Assembly (NCBI RefSeq): GCF_004005475.1
Contig: NZ_RZTZ01000003.1
Span: 186,001-250,000 of the forward strand
Reading direction: 5' to 3'
Length of the DNA stretch: 64,000 bases
From: Niallia taxi
GTDB taxonomy: Bacteria > Bacillota > Bacilli > Bacillales > Cytobacillaceae
Positions 8,968 to 19,218 of the stretch are shown in pieces (position 1 is the first letter of the stretch; the number at the start of each line of letters is the position of its first letter). Both the position numbers and the translations under genes were made by a program. Below the pieces are notes generated by a model. The model was not told where the DNA came from and ran no database searches. It saw only the letters and a program-made list of their open reading frames with translations.

Positions 8968-10254
8968 TTAACGTCTTTTTTCCCCAATAATAACAACGTC
9001 TGAATCAAAGCTGTGCATGCCAATAGTCGTGATATTATCCTCAATGGTTACACTTGCTTCTCCAAATCGTCTATGCTCTAAATCTATGATCGTAAAATCA
9101 TAATCTTCAAGAATTGTATCTAATTTCAAGGTAGTATTAACAGGCAGATAAATGGCGATTCTACTGGCATCCTTACTGCTTGCTACTCTAATCTCTTCGG
9201 TACTTTTCATGACAATTTTTAATGGCTTTAATTCGTTGAGATTAAATAAGTGAAAGATTTTTTTGGCAAAAGCATAATCCCAAGCACCTTCAAACTTTAC
9301 CGCATCTCGCCAATCATAAGGCTTATCAAACGCCTCTCCAACTAGACCAAAGCCTTTTTCTTGCTTATGCCAGCTCCATATCCCATGAGCTCCATAGGTA
9401 ACACCTGCCTCTGCACCTGACAATAAACTTTGCCAAGCAGCCTTTCTAACATCAAATCTACTAAAACGGCCATATATATTTCTGCTATAGCCCATCTGTT
9501 CATAACATGGCTCTGAATTAAGAGCTGGCCGTTTAACAGGCTTATTACTGAATTCTTCTGCAAGCGTATAAGACGTATTTTGAAATTGTATATTATGACC
9601 AGATTGGAACATATAGAAATCCAGCTTGTTACTGTGCAGCAGTTCATCAGGAATTTCGGTTAATCTTCCTCTTATATGTAATGTTGTTAAACATTGTGGA
9701 CTTAGTTGTTTAATTGTATTTAACGCAAGTGAATAGTAGCTAGTTGCTAATTCTGTTGGGAAATCCGTATCGCCACTTACTAAATAAATAGGATTGTATT
9801 TCGAAAATTTGCCGTCAACATATTTCACATAATCCTCTACCAATTCAAAAGGCATATTATTGATATTACTAATCTCCGAACCCCATGTTTCAGGCACATA
9901 GTTACACCACAGCAGGACAAGTGCAGGGACAAATCCTTTTTCCACTGCCATTGCCACCATTTTTTCTGCACGTTCAAAGTAAGCATCATTTCTTTTATTA
10001 AAATCGAATGAGCCATCTTCCTTGTATGCAAATGGCTTCATATCAACATCTGTGTCACTGGCATCCCATTGTTGAAGGATATTAATTTGGAGTACATTAA
10101 AGCCTTGCGTTTTTCGATAGCTAAGATAATCATTCCATTCCTCTAACGTAGCATTCGTAAAAGCACTCCAAACAGTATCAGCCAAGTAAAAAAATCTTTC
10201 ACCTTTTTCCGTTTCAAGGTATTGTTTATTTTCCGCTATTCTTAACTCTATCAT
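8968..10254 (-). CDS. Apiosidase-like glycoside hydrolase (GH140, DUF4038)
   Basis: TIM-barrel glycosidase of 428 residues resembling the apiosidase-like catalytic family: FFYLADTVWSAF near residue 22, YLVSGDTDF near 157 and NSEPCYEQMGYS near 246 supply the usual acidic residues. The last ~90 residues look like the small beta-domain that ends these proteins. GH140 members cleave D-apiose from glycans such as rhamnogalacturonan II. There is no signal peptide, so this one acts in the cytoplasm, presumably on a glycoside imported by the PTS encoded upstream. GGGAGGG precedes the ATG. Exact linkage specificity is unknown. Confidence 0.85.
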   Translation of the reverse strand: MIELRIAENKQYLETEKGERFFYLADTVWSAFTNATLEEWNDYLSYRKTQGFNVLQINILQQWDASDTDVDMKPFAYKEDGSFDFNKRNDAYFERAEKMVAMAVEKGFVPALVLLWCNYVPETWGSEISNINNMPFELVEDYVKYVDGKFSKYNPIYLVSGDTDFPTELATSYYSLALNTIKQLSPQCLTTLHIRGRLTEIPDELLHSNKLDFYMFQSGHNIQFQNTSYTLAEEFSNKPVKRPALNSEPCYEQMGYSRNIYGRFSRFDVRKAAWQSLLSGAEAGVTYGAHGIWSWHKQEKGFGLVGEAFDKPYDWRDAVKFEGAWDYAFAKKIFHLFNLNELKPLKIVMKSTEEIRVASSKDASRIAIYLPVNTTLKLDTILEDYDFTIIDLEHRRFGEASVTIEDNITTIGMHSFDSDVVIIGEKRR

Positions 10255-10277
10255 TTGCTTTCCCTCCCGTTTAATAC

Positions 10278-10314
10278 GGAAGAGAAAATAGCGCTAGCTA
10301 CTATTCTCTCTTCC
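10278..10314 (-). promoter_or_regulatory. Strong intra-operon RNA hairpin without T tract
   Basis: In the minus-strand RNA, GGAAGAGAGAATAG pairs over 14 bp (one G-U) with CTATTTTCTCTTCC around a 9-base loop. It lies between the PTS stop codon and the ribosome site of the glycosidase. With no T run it is unlikely to be a terminator; an RNA-stability or processing element is more likely. Confidence 0.6.
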
Positions 10315-10329
10315 TTCCAGATATTCAGA

Positions 10330-11831
<1,502 letters not shown>

Positions 11832-11901
11832 CTCACCTCCTTATCCGAATTTAAAGCGCATACAATAATATGCTAACAAAGATTGCAAGAACTAAAATAA
11901 A

Positions 11902-13383
11902 TCAGCCTATCGCTGAGTAAACGGCTCTCTTCCATTCTAAATAAAACTGCTCTCTTGCTTCTATATTCATTTTCGGTTCAAACATACGTTTCTCCGTATG
12001 TAACGCTGAAATCTCTTCAAGCGTCCAAAAGCTCGACCCAAGCCCACCTATATAAACAGAACCAAGTGCAGATAACTCAGAAATCGTCGATACCATAACC
12101 TTAATACCAAGAATATCAGCTAGAAACTGCATTAAAAATTGATTCGTTGTTGCCCCACCATCGACTCGTAACTCTTTTACTGTAATATTCGTTTCCTTTT
12201 CGATTAGCTGCAGAACATCTTTTACTTGATAAACGATGCTTTCTAAGCCAGCTCTTACAATATGAGCTTTTTTCGTGCTTCTGCTCATCCCAGTTATACT
12301 AGCTCTAATTTCTGGTTTCCAATATGGCGCGCCTAAGCCAACAAATGCAGGCACTAAATAAACCCCTTCATTATCATCAAGCATATATGCCAATTGTTCT
12401 GCCTCATCAAAGGTTGCAAATAATGTTAAATCATCCTTCATCCATCGGATAATATCGCCTGTAGTGTTAATAATTCCTTCTATAGCATAATGCACCTTAC
12501 CATTACTGCCCCAAGCTACAGAAGTAACTAACCCTTCTTTCGCCTCCACACATTCCTTCGTGTAAACCATTACGGATGTTCCTGTACCAAAGGTTGCTTT
12601 AGCGCTTTTCTTATCAAAACATTGTTGGGCATATAAAGCTGCCTGCGAGTCACCGATTACCCCTGATATTGGCAGCTTATTTATGAATAGCTCGCTATCC
12701 TCTACGAATCCAAAGATTTCATCCGAATATTTAACTTCAGGCAGCATTGTTTTTGGGATAGTAAAAATCTTCAGCAGCTCTTCATCCCAGCTTAAAGTGT
12801 AAATATTGAACAAAAGGGTTCTGCTGGCATTTGTAACATCTGTTGCGTGAACCCTCCCATTTGTCAGCTTCCATATTAACCAGCTGTCCATTGTTCCGAG
12901 TAACAAGTCTCCCTTTTCCGCTCTTTCTCTCACTCCTGGAACATTATCCAAAATCCATTTTGCCTTTGCTGCGGAGAAGTACGGATCAATTTTAAGACCA
13001 GTACTTGCATGAACTACCTCCTCATATCCCTTTGCTTTCAAGGCAGTACAAATGGAAGTCGTTCTTCGACACTGCCAAACAATCGCATTATATACCGGCT
13101 CACCTGTTCGTTTATCCCAAATAACGATAGTCTCCCTTTGATTCGTAATTGTAAGGGTATTCATTTTTAGTGATATCGACGGGTTTTTCTCGCCAATTTT
13201 ATTGATTACTTGCTTTATATTTTCATAAATCTCAACCGGGTCATGCTCTACCCAACCCGATTGAGGATAAATTTGCTTATGAACAGCTGTTTGCTTTTCA
13301 ACAATCTGACCTTGATGATTAATAAGCAGTGCTTTTGTTCCAGAAGTACTTTGATCTATCGCAAGGATATAACGATTACGCAT
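11902..13383 (-). CDS. FGGY carbohydrate kinase, glycerol-kinase-like
   Basis: Cytoplasmic sugar kinase of 493 residues. The N-terminal ATPase half begins ILAIDQSTSGTKALL and carries TNQRET and NAIVWQCRRT. The C-terminal half has FGTGTSVMVYT and DGGATTNQFLMQF. These motifs resemble glycerol kinase, but the gene lies in a sugar operon between the transketolase and the PTS and not beside glpF or glpD. In the apiose scheme it would phosphorylate D-apulose. GGGGAG precedes the ATG at 13383, 12 bases after the transketolase stop. Substrate is inferred from context; xylulose, ribulose or another ketose are alternatives. Confidence 0.85.
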   Translation of the reverse strand: MRNRYILAIDQSTSGTKALLINHQGQIVEKQTAVHKQIYPQSGWVEHDPVEIYENIKQVINKIGEKNPSISLKMNTLTITNQRETIVIWDKRTGEPVYNAIVWQCRRTTSICTALKAKGYEEVVHASTGLKIDPYFSAAKAKWILDNVPGVRERAEKGDLLLGTMDSWLIWKLTNGRVHATDVTNASRTLLFNIYTLSWDEELLKIFTIPKTMLPEVKYSDEIFGFVEDSELFINKLPISGVIGDSQAALYAQQCFDKKSAKATFGTGTSVMVYTKECVEAKEGLVTSVAWGSNGKVHYAIEGIINTTGDIIRWMKDDLTLFATFDEAEQLAYMLDDNEGVYLVPAFVGLGAPYWKPEIRASITGMSRSTKKAHIVRAGLESIVYQVKDVLQLIEKETNITVKELRVDGGATTNQFLMQFLADILGIKVMVSTISELSALGSVYIGGLGSSFWTLEEISALHTEKRMFEPKMNIEAREQFYLEWKRAVYSAIG

Positions 13384-13395
13384 AGCAATCTCCCC

Positions 13396-14361
13396 CTAGC
13401 ATCCAAGCATTTCTTTGGCAATACATGCAACATTCTCAGCACTTAATCCATAATGTTGAAAAACTTCCTTCGTATTCCCTGTGACTGCAGGTTCATCTGG
13501 AATTCCGAGAATTTTTACTGGCACTGGACAGGTTTGTGCTGTGACCTCTGAAACAGCTGAACCTAGACCACCAAAAATACTATGTTCTTCAATCGTAATA
13601 ATACGGCCTGTTTCTTTAGCCGCTTCAATAATTGCTGCTTCATCTAATGGCTTTATTGTGTGCATGTTTATTACTCGACAGCTAATACCATCTGCTTTCA
13701 ATGCATACGCAGTGTCAAGGGCAACACGTACAGTTTCCCCAGTAGCAATAATCGTTAAGTCATTGCCTTCATGCATGATGACTGCCTTCCCAATCTGGAA
13801 ATCATAATCAGCATTTAAATACGAATCTTCGACTGGATTTCTGCCTATCCTCATATAAACTGGCGTTTCATAATCTACTAATGCCTCAATCATTTTCTTT
13901 GTTTCGTGACGATCAGCAGGCATCATTACATGTAAATCTGGAATCGCTCTAGTTACAGCTAAATCCTGCACAGAATGATGTGACATGCCAAGGGCTCCAT
14001 AGCTGACACCACCACTAATTCCAATTAATTTTACATTCGTTTTGGAATAGGCAATGTCCACTTTAATTTGTTCAATGCTCCGCATGCTAAGAAAACAAGC
14101 TGGAGAAGCAACAAATGGTTTTTTTCCATAAGCAGCCAAGCCCGCCGAAATACCAACTAAATTTTGTTCGGCGATACCGACTTCTATTAGCTGATCAGGT
14201 AATGCATCCGCAAACGGCATCATTGATGCAGAACCTCTAGAATCACTTGTTAATACAAGAATATCTTTATTTTCCGAAGCTAACTCAAGCAATGTATCAC
14301 TTACAACTGTCCTGTTCGCAATTTTATTGCCAGTATTTTTCTCAAACGCTACATTGTTCAT
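13396..14361 (-). CDS. Transketolase, C-terminal subunit (split enzyme)
   Basis: 321 residues carrying the Pyr and C-terminal domains of transketolase. EVGIAEQNLVG contains Glu65, expected to activate the thiamine diphosphate cofactor. Its ATG overlaps the stop of the N-terminal subunit by four bases (ATGA), so the two are made together and form one enzyme. Split transketolases of this size serve specialised sugar pathways, including apulose-4-phosphate transketolase, as well as the pentose phosphate pathway in some bacteria. Operon context favours the specialised role. Confidence 0.9.
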   Translation of the reverse strand: MNNVAFEKNTGNKIANRTVVSDTLLELASENKDILVLTSDSRGSASMMPFADALPDQLIEVGIAEQNLVGISAGLAAYGKKPFVASPACFLSMRSIEQIKVDIAYSKTNVKLIGISGGVSYGALGMSHHSVQDLAVTRAIPDLHVMMPADRHETKKMIEALVDYETPVYMRIGRNPVEDSYLNADYDFQIGKAVIMHEGNDLTIIATGETVRVALDTAYALKADGISCRVINMHTIKPLDEAAIIEAAKETGRIITIEEHSIFGGLGSAVSEVTAQTCPVPVKILGIPDEPAVTGNTKEVFQHYGLSAENVACIAKEMLGC

Positions 14362-15188
14362 GCTAATACCTCCAATTGCTTAGAAAGTTCCGTCATTGCT
14401 AGAATGTATTCCTCTTTAGTCGGAACATGGTGATGCCAGCTTGCTACATTTTCTGCCAGTGAAATGCCCTTGCCCTTAATCGTGTTGGCTAGTATCATTG
14501 TCGGCTTTCCAGTTGCTATTGGCGCTTCTTTAAATACGCTTACTAACTCAGCTACATCGTTGCCATCAACCTCAACGACTTCCCAGCCAAAGCTTTGCCA
14601 CTTCTTATCAAGGGGTTCATTACTCATCACATCATCTGTACTTCCAGTGATTTGCAATCTGTTTCTATCAATAATTCCAACTAGATTATCAAGCTGATAA
14701 TGTGAGGCAGACATTGCAGCTTCCCACACAGACCCTTCCGCTAGTTCTCCATCACCCATTAAAGTGAAAACCCGGTAAGGTTTTTTATCGAGCTTAGCAG
14801 CTAATGCCAAGCCAACAGAGATGGATAGACCATGGCCCAATGCCCCTGTATTCATTTCTACACCAGGAACCTTATTATTTGGATGACCTATTAATCTTGA
14901 ATTAAATTTAGAAAATGTCTTTAATTCTTCTTTTGGGAAGAAGCCCATATCAGCTAGAACTGCCCAGTATGATTCAACAGCGTGACCTTTACTTTGAATA
15001 TAACGGTCACGGTCTTCCCATGTCGGATTAGTTGGGTCAACCTTCATTACTCCATAAAAAAGCGCTGTCAAAATATCTGTATTAGATAGTGATGATCCTG
15101 TATGTCCTGTGCCTGCTTCGTACACCATATCTATTACAGACATTCTTATTTCCGTTGCTTTGCGTTTCAGTTCTACAATATTTAACAT
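14358..15188 (-). CDS. Transketolase, N-terminal subunit (split enzyme)
   Basis: 276 residues holding the thiamine-diphosphate-binding PP domain. The cofactor/Mg2+ motif runs from GDG (145-147) to Asn176 in GIIDRN. AGTGHTGSSLS and SKGHAVES supply the conserved His residues. It is coupled to the C-terminal subunit by a 4-bp overlap and starts 18 bases after the isomerase-like gene. In the proposed pathway the two subunits would move a two-carbon unit from a branched ketose phosphate to an aldose phosphate. Confidence 0.9.
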   Translation of the reverse strand: MLNIVELKRKATEIRMSVIDMVYEAGTGHTGSSLSNTDILTALFYGVMKVDPTNPTWEDRDRYIQSKGHAVESYWAVLADMGFFPKEELKTFSKFNSRLIGHPNNKVPGVEMNTGALGHGLSISVGLALAAKLDKKPYRVFTLMGDGELAEGSVWEAAMSASHYQLDNLVGIIDRNRLQITGSTDDVMSNEPLDKKWQSFGWEVVEVDGNDVAELVSVFKEAPIATGKPTMILANTIKGKGISLAENVASWHHHVPTKEEYILAMTELSKQLEVLA

Positions 15189-15206
15189 TGTTTTCCCTCC
15201 ATTAAG

Positions 15207-16643
15207 TCATTCATTTATGTCACTGCCTCGTAACCATGCACGAATTTCCTCTACTGTTGGATCAACAGGGTCTGGAGTTAATCCTGGAATATACTGACAC
15301 GCCTCATAAATGACTGGGATTACATTCGCGTGGATTCCCGTAGAATGATGGATATAAGGACCCTTTACTAATGTTTCTTCCCATAGTGGCCAATCATTCA
15401 CCTCTACCCAAACATAAGAGCCTCTTGTATATGGGCCTTCCATTCCTTTGGCCTTACCTAAGAAAATAGAGTACTCTCCGTTATCGCCATCAAAGCGAGC
15501 TATCGTCATTTCTCCCCCTTTTATTTCCCCTTCATGTGTTCCAGGTGCATGATCTTCAAATAAAAAGTGCTTATTTAATTGGGGCTTCTCTTCCACACTT
15601 AACGAAACTGGGAAATTACCACAATGGTATAATAGCTCTCCATTCGGATGCTCTGGATGTCTAATCGTAATATCTGCGAAGAATGTTGGTAATGTATTAA
15701 ATGTTGCTGCTTGAACCATGATGGATGTAATTGCCCCGTGGATATCTGTTTCACAAGTGACAGGTATTTGTTCATCTGTTAAAATAGCGTTCGCTAGACA
15801 AGGCATGATTCCGATAATATCCTGCAATGTAGACCAGCATTGGATAGCAATTGCCGAACTGCCTGTTTCTTCTGCAAACTGCTTCATCGCAACCTTTAAT
15901 GACGCTATCCGACGAACATCCTCTTCTTTAACCGCACTCCAATCGAGTGTATCCTTGATGTATTTAATTGCTTTATCTAGTTCTTCACTGCCAGCCTTCT
16001 CAATTTTTAATGTTTTTTGTTTAATTTGATCCAGCGTAATTGGATATATTTGAATGCCAAACTTCTCAAGTAGTTCGCCTTCATTACAGATAACAGACCA
16101 GAAGTCAGACGGTCTTGTGGAGATTTGCAGGATTCTAAGCTTTTTAAAGTGCTTTACAACATTTGCTGCACCGATAAAATTTTTGAAGCCTCTTTCAAAC
16201 ACTCTTGAGTCGACGGAACTGTTTGTTATGTAAGTAAATGGCACTTTAAATCTGCGAAGCACCTTACCTGTAGCAAAAATTCCACACTGAGTATCTCTAA
16301 GTCGAGTTCCATCTACTAATGGAGCTTCATCTCGTGGTCCCCATATTAATACTGGTTTACCTACAGCTTTAGCGATTTTCGCGACAAGATCCTCTGTGCC
16401 GAAATTACAATGTGGAAAAAAGACAGCATCTACTTTTTCGGAAATAAAGCGATCAATAATCATTTGCTCTTCCGCACGATTATATAATAAGCCCTCTTCA
16501 TTAATCCCTTCTAAATCAACAATCTCAATACCTAAATGAAAGCTTTTCATTTTTTCCTTGATTAACTCTTTATATTTGTAAGCATCCTCTTTACTAAACA
16601 AAAATCTGCGTGTCGGAGCAAAACCTAATTTAAACTTTTCCAT
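15207..16643 (-). CDS. L-fucose/L-arabinose isomerase-fold protein
   Basis: 478 residues from the ATG at 16643, chosen because GGGGG sits six bases upstream; an earlier in-frame ATG at 16664 has no ribosome site. The protein has the layered alpha/beta fold of L-fucose isomerases. Likely metal and substrate residues are in QCWSTLQD, CETDIHGA and the C-terminal HHSTGIHANV. It is first in the operon, as expected for an aldose-ketose isomerase feeding the kinase. In the apiose model it would make apulose; I cannot confirm the substrate, and the match to true FucI is not close by eye. Confidence 0.8.
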   Translation of the reverse strand: MEKFKLGFAPTRRFLFSKEDAYKYKELIKEKMKSFHLGIEIVDLEGINEEGLLYNRAEEQMIIDRFISEKVDAVFFPHCNFGTEDLVAKIAKAVGKPVLIWGPRDEAPLVDGTRLRDTQCGIFATGKVLRRFKVPFTYITNSSVDSRVFERGFKNFIGAANVVKHFKKLRILQISTRPSDFWSVICNEGELLEKFGIQIYPITLDQIKQKTLKIEKAGSEELDKAIKYIKDTLDWSAVKEEDVRRIASLKVAMKQFAEETGSSAIAIQCWSTLQDIIGIMPCLANAILTDEQIPVTCETDIHGAITSIMVQAATFNTLPTFFADITIRHPEHPNGELLYHCGNFPVSLSVEEKPQLNKHFLFEDHAPGTHEGEIKGGEMTIARFDGDNGEYSIFLGKAKGMEGPYTRGSYVWVEVNDWPLWEETLVKGPYIHHSTGIHANVIPVIYEACQYIPGLTPDPVDPTVEEIRAWLRGSDINE

Positions 16644-16748
16644 GTTATTCCCCCAAATTAACATCGACTACTAAACTTACTAAACAACCATTAAACTTGA
16701 AACCGCAGCTAATCCACTGTTTTCTTGATTATATCTAAGTTATTTCTT

Positions 16749-16765
16749 GGTATTAGATTAACACC
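16749..16765. promoter_or_regulatory. Imperfect 17-bp palindrome before the operon
   Basis: GGTATTA and TAACACC flank a GAT centre (6 of 7 positions paired), about 106 bases upstream of the isomerase-like gene and next to a minus-strand TTGACT. It may be an operator for the divergent LacI protein. Confidence 0.35.
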
Positions 16766-16818
16766 GTTACTAAAAAGAAGTCAACATGTTTATATAAATT
16801 TATTAAAATATTTATTAT

Positions 16819-16833
16819 TTGTAAGCGCTAATT
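16819..16833. promoter_or_regulatory. Catabolite-responsive element (cre)
   Basis: TTGTAAGCGCTAATT agrees with the CcpA consensus WTGNAANCGNWNNCW at all but one position. It lies between the divergent LacI gene and the glycoside operon, so glucose probably represses the operon. Confidence 0.7.
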
Positions 16834-16913
16834 TTTAGTGTAATTTAGTTATAATTGTGTAAAAACCTTATTAAACTAGTAGAATACACACTATTTTATA
16901 CTAGTTAACTAAT

Positions 16914-16942
16914 TTGACACAACTAAACTTTTTATCTAAACT
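16914..16942 (+). promoter_or_regulatory. Promoter of the LacI-family gene
   Basis: TTGACA at 16914, a 17-base spacer and TAAACT at 16937. The -10 lies inside the left arm of the inverted repeat at 16933, which suggests autoregulation. Confidence 0.6.
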
Positions 16943-16979
16943 AAACGTAAAGAGTTGTAAAAATAGTTTAGTTTAGATA
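16933..16979. promoter_or_regulatory. Perfect 14-bp inverted repeat, likely operator pair
   Basis: TATCTAAACTAAAC (16933-16946) and GTTTAGTTTAGATA (16966-16979) are exact inverse copies separated by 19 bases. The left arm covers the -10 of the LacI gene; the right arm ends just before its ribosome site. It may bind the LacI protein or fold in the leader RNA. Confidence 0.6.
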
Positions 16980-16994
16980 GATCGGAGGATACAT

Positions 16995-18035
16995 ATGAAG
17001 ATAAATGACATTGCCCAAATTGCAGAGGTATCCAAATCAGCTGTCTCTTTAGCTTTAAATGGAAAGCCTGGTGTCAGCCAAGAAACTAGACAAAAAATTA
17101 TCCGGATTGCAGAGGAAAATGGCTATAACCCTAAATCCTTTTCAAAAACAAAAACCAATTCTACCTCCAAAATATTCCGATTTATAGCTTGTACACATAC
17201 TGGAATCATCACTGAGCAATACCAGTCTCAATCTTTCTTTATGGAATTAATAAATAATATTGATCAATCTCTTTCATCCAAAGGATACTCTTTAATTATT
17301 TCTTCCATAAACATAGATTCACTAGAACAGGAAATAATGAATTTAGAAAAACAACAAAGCTCATCTGGTATCTTGCTATTAGGAACAAACTTAACAGAAG
17401 GACAGATTAAGACGGTCGCTAACTTACAGTCGAATTTAGTTGTCTTGGATACTTGTTTCGAGACATTAGATATCAACTTCATCGTTATGAACAATGTGAT
17501 TGGCGGCTACCAAGCAGGGAAACATCTAGTTGAATTAGGTCATAGCGAAATTGGGTATGCAGAATCTATTTCTAGAATGTACAACTTTGATTCACGAAGA
17601 AGAGGATTTCAAAAAGCCATGGAAGAAAACGGCTTACGTATAAAGCCTGAACATACTTTCCAAATGTCTCCGACGGACCTCTCCATTCAACATGACTTCA
17701 CGCAATCTATTCTCGAACTAAAGGATAATCTACCTACCGCTATTTTTTGCGAGTGTGATTATATGGCAATCAGTGTGATTAAGGCACTCAACGAACTTGA
17801 TTTACAAGTACCGGAAGATATATCTGTAATTGGATTCGATAATATTATGGAGTCTCAAATAGTAAGTCCGGAGCTGACAACGATCCATGTCAAAAAGGAT
17901 AAAATTGCTTCTCTTGCAGTGGAGAAACTCATTAGAGAAATTGATTATCAAGAAGAAGATAAAATGAAGATATTTATAGATACAGAACTGGTGAAGAGGC
18001 GCTCTAGCTGCAAAAGGCAGCATCAGCATGAATAG
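16995..18035 (+). CDS. LacI-family regulator of the glycoside operon
   Basis: 346 residues. The N-terminal helix-turn-helix (INDIAQIAEVSKSAVSLALNG) and hinge are followed by a sugar-sensing domain with the typical SVIGFDN and ELTTIHV stretches. GGAGG precedes the ATG. It is divergent from the six-gene glycoside operon across 350 AT-rich bases containing a cre site and several inverted repeats, so it is the likely pathway-specific repressor. The inducer is unknown. Confidence 0.88.
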   Translation: MKINDIAQIAEVSKSAVSLALNGKPGVSQETRQKIIRIAEENGYNPKSFSKTKTNSTSKIFRFIACTHTGIITEQYQSQSFFMELINNIDQSLSSKGYSLIISSINIDSLEQEIMNLEKQQSSSGILLLGTNLTEGQIKTVANLQSNLVVLDTCFETLDINFIVMNNVIGGYQAGKHLVELGHSEIGYAESISRMYNFDSRRRGFQKAMEENGLRIKPEHTFQMSPTDLSIQHDFTQSILELKDNLPTAIFCECDYMAISVIKALNELDLQVPEDISVIGFDNIMESQIVSPELTTIHVKKDKIASLAVEKLIREIDYQEEDKMKIFIDTELVKRRSSCKRQHQHE

Positions 18036-18049
18036 AATTACGCAAACAA

Positions 18050-18084
18050 AAAAGCATCCATTCCATTTTGGAATAGATGCTTTT
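18050..18084 (+). terminator. Terminator after the LacI gene
   Basis: AAAAGCATC-C-ATTCC pairs with GGAAT-A-GATGCTTTT around a 5-base loop. Confidence 0.75.
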
Positions 18085-18123
18085 ATATCTCTAAGTAGTA
18101 AAAAACCACCAAACATATGTATT

Positions 18124-18482
18124 TGGTGGAGACGGTGGGAGTCGAACCCACGTCCAGAAACATCGGCACTTAAGCTTCTACGAGTGTAGTCAACATATTC
18201 GCGATTCGCTCATTCTTCTGCCTGCTGACGGGCGTCCGATGAGCTAGTCTGGTTGTTCTCTTCCTTCTTCCTCAGACGGTGGAATCCGGCGTAGCCCACT
18301 TAAAGTGAGTCCCTTACCCTACCACATGGGCAATGGAGGGAGGAACCGCTAAGCGCTATTAAGCAGCTAAAGCGAAGTTGTTTTGTTGTTTGCCAGTTAT
18401 AGGCTTTGACGTTTTAACGAGGCCGATCCCCTCGACTCGCAACCTAAGCTCGAACTATCCCTGTCGAATCCGTAACGTCCCC
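18124..18482 (-). ncRNA. ssrA: Transfer-messenger RNA (tmRNA)
   Basis: About 359 nt. The 5' end GGGGACGTTACGGATTCGAC is at 18482. The 3' end folds as a tRNA-like T-arm (GTGGGTTCGACTCCCAC) and encodes CCA at 18124-18126. The tag frame at 18394-18359 reads GKQQNNFALAA followed by stop, so with the charged Ala the tag is AGKQQNNFALAA. It rescues stalled ribosomes together with SmpB, encoded next door. Gram-positive SsrA tags ending in ALAA target proteins to Clp proteases; clpP lies at 30803. Confidence 0.97.
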
Positions 18483-18595
18483 ATAAGGATAAAATCTTGT
18501 AATTGTTACATCACAGGATTCACGCTCAAAAGCGTTAACGTTAGGAAGCTCAAAAATAGGAGCTTTAAGTTATGCTTGTCTTAACGACATAATTT

Positions 18596-18623
18596 ATTAT
18601 AACATAAACATCCTAAATTACAA
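18596..18623 (-). promoter_or_regulatory. Promoter of ssrA
   Basis: On the minus strand TTGTAA, 16 bases, then TATAAT. Transcription would start about 107 bases before the mature 5' end, so the precursor needs 5' processing. The leader contains a hairpin, AAGCTC with GAGCTT around CTATTTTT. Confidence 0.6.
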
Positions 18624-18638
18624 TTGTAAGTTTTTGGA

Positions 18639-19106
18639 TTACATTTTTTGCCTATCTCTTAAGGCACGTTCGATGCTGCGGTTTGCTTCCTTGCGCTTTA
18701 ATGTTTCACGCTTGTCATAGTTTTTCTTACCCTTTCCGAGTCCGATTAAAACCTTGGCAAAACCGTTTTTCATATAAAGCTTCAATGGAACTAGTGCATA
18801 ACCGATTTCTTTTGTGTCACCAATCAGCTGGTTTATCTGCTTTTTGTGAAGCAGCAGCTTGCGTGTTCTTAGCGGTTCGTGATTATAACGGTTCCCCTGC
18901 TCGTACGGGCTTATATGCATGCCGTACAAGAATACTTCCCCGTTATGAACGCGCGCATATGATTCTTTCAGGTTGACCCTGCCTGCACGAATTGCTTTAA
19001 TCTCCGTTCCTTGCAGCACGATGCCTGCTTCATATGTTTCCTCAATAAAGTAATCATGATTCGCTTTTTTGTTTTGTGCGACTACTTTCCCTTCACCTTT
19101 TGGCAT
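18639..19106 (-). CDS. smpB: SsrA-binding protein SmpB
   Basis: RNA-binding partner of tmRNA in trans-translation, 155 residues. It has the family landmarks [27 protein letters not shown] split around the oligonucleotide-binding beta-barrel, and ends in the basic tail [13 protein letters not shown] that enters the ribosome mRNA channel. The frame opens earlier, but AGGGG before the ATG at 19106 and the standard [15 protein letters not shown]-terminus fix the start. It lies between rnr and ssrA, the usual Bacillus order. Confidence 0.97.
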   Translation of the reverse strand: MPKGEGKVVAQNKKANHDYFIEETYEAGIVLQGTEIKAIRAGRVNLKESYARVHNGEVFLYGMHISPYEQGNRYNHEPLRTRKLLLHKKQINQLIGDTKEIGYALVPLKLYMKNGFAKVLIGLGKGKKNYDKRETLKRKEANRSIERALRDRQKM

Positions 19107-19132
19107 TTGAATTCCCCTACCTTTATAAGCTA

Positions 19133-19161
19133 ATTGTACCAAATTATCTTCGTTCGGACAA
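19133..19161 (-). promoter_or_regulatory. Promoter of smpB
   Basis: On the minus strand TTGTCC, 17 bases, TACAAT, 27 bases before the smpB start. smpB can therefore be made independently of the upstream operon. Confidence 0.6.
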
Positions 19162-19178
19162 TTTTGATGAGCTTTGTC

Positions 19179-19205
19179 AAAGGGAAGCAAAAAGTGCTTC
19201 CCTTT
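19179..19205 (-). terminator. Hairpin after rnr
   Basis: AAAGGGAAGCA pairs with TGCTTCCCTTT around a 5-base loop. The tail on the minus strand is only TTTGACA, so termination is likely weak. Confidence 0.45.
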
Positions 19206-19218
19206 CTTAAGCCTTCAA

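Noticed and set aside
8853-9044. Alternative minus-strand frame of 63 codons extending past the GH140 stop, as a possible frameshifted C-terminus
   Set aside because: The 428-residue GH140 protein already has normal length and a complete ending; the extra frame is basic and low complexity with no domain.
11902-13383. Naming the FGGY kinase glpK
   Set aside because: Motifs are glycerol-kinase-like, but the gene is embedded in a sugar operon with no glycerol genes; context argues for a ketose substrate.
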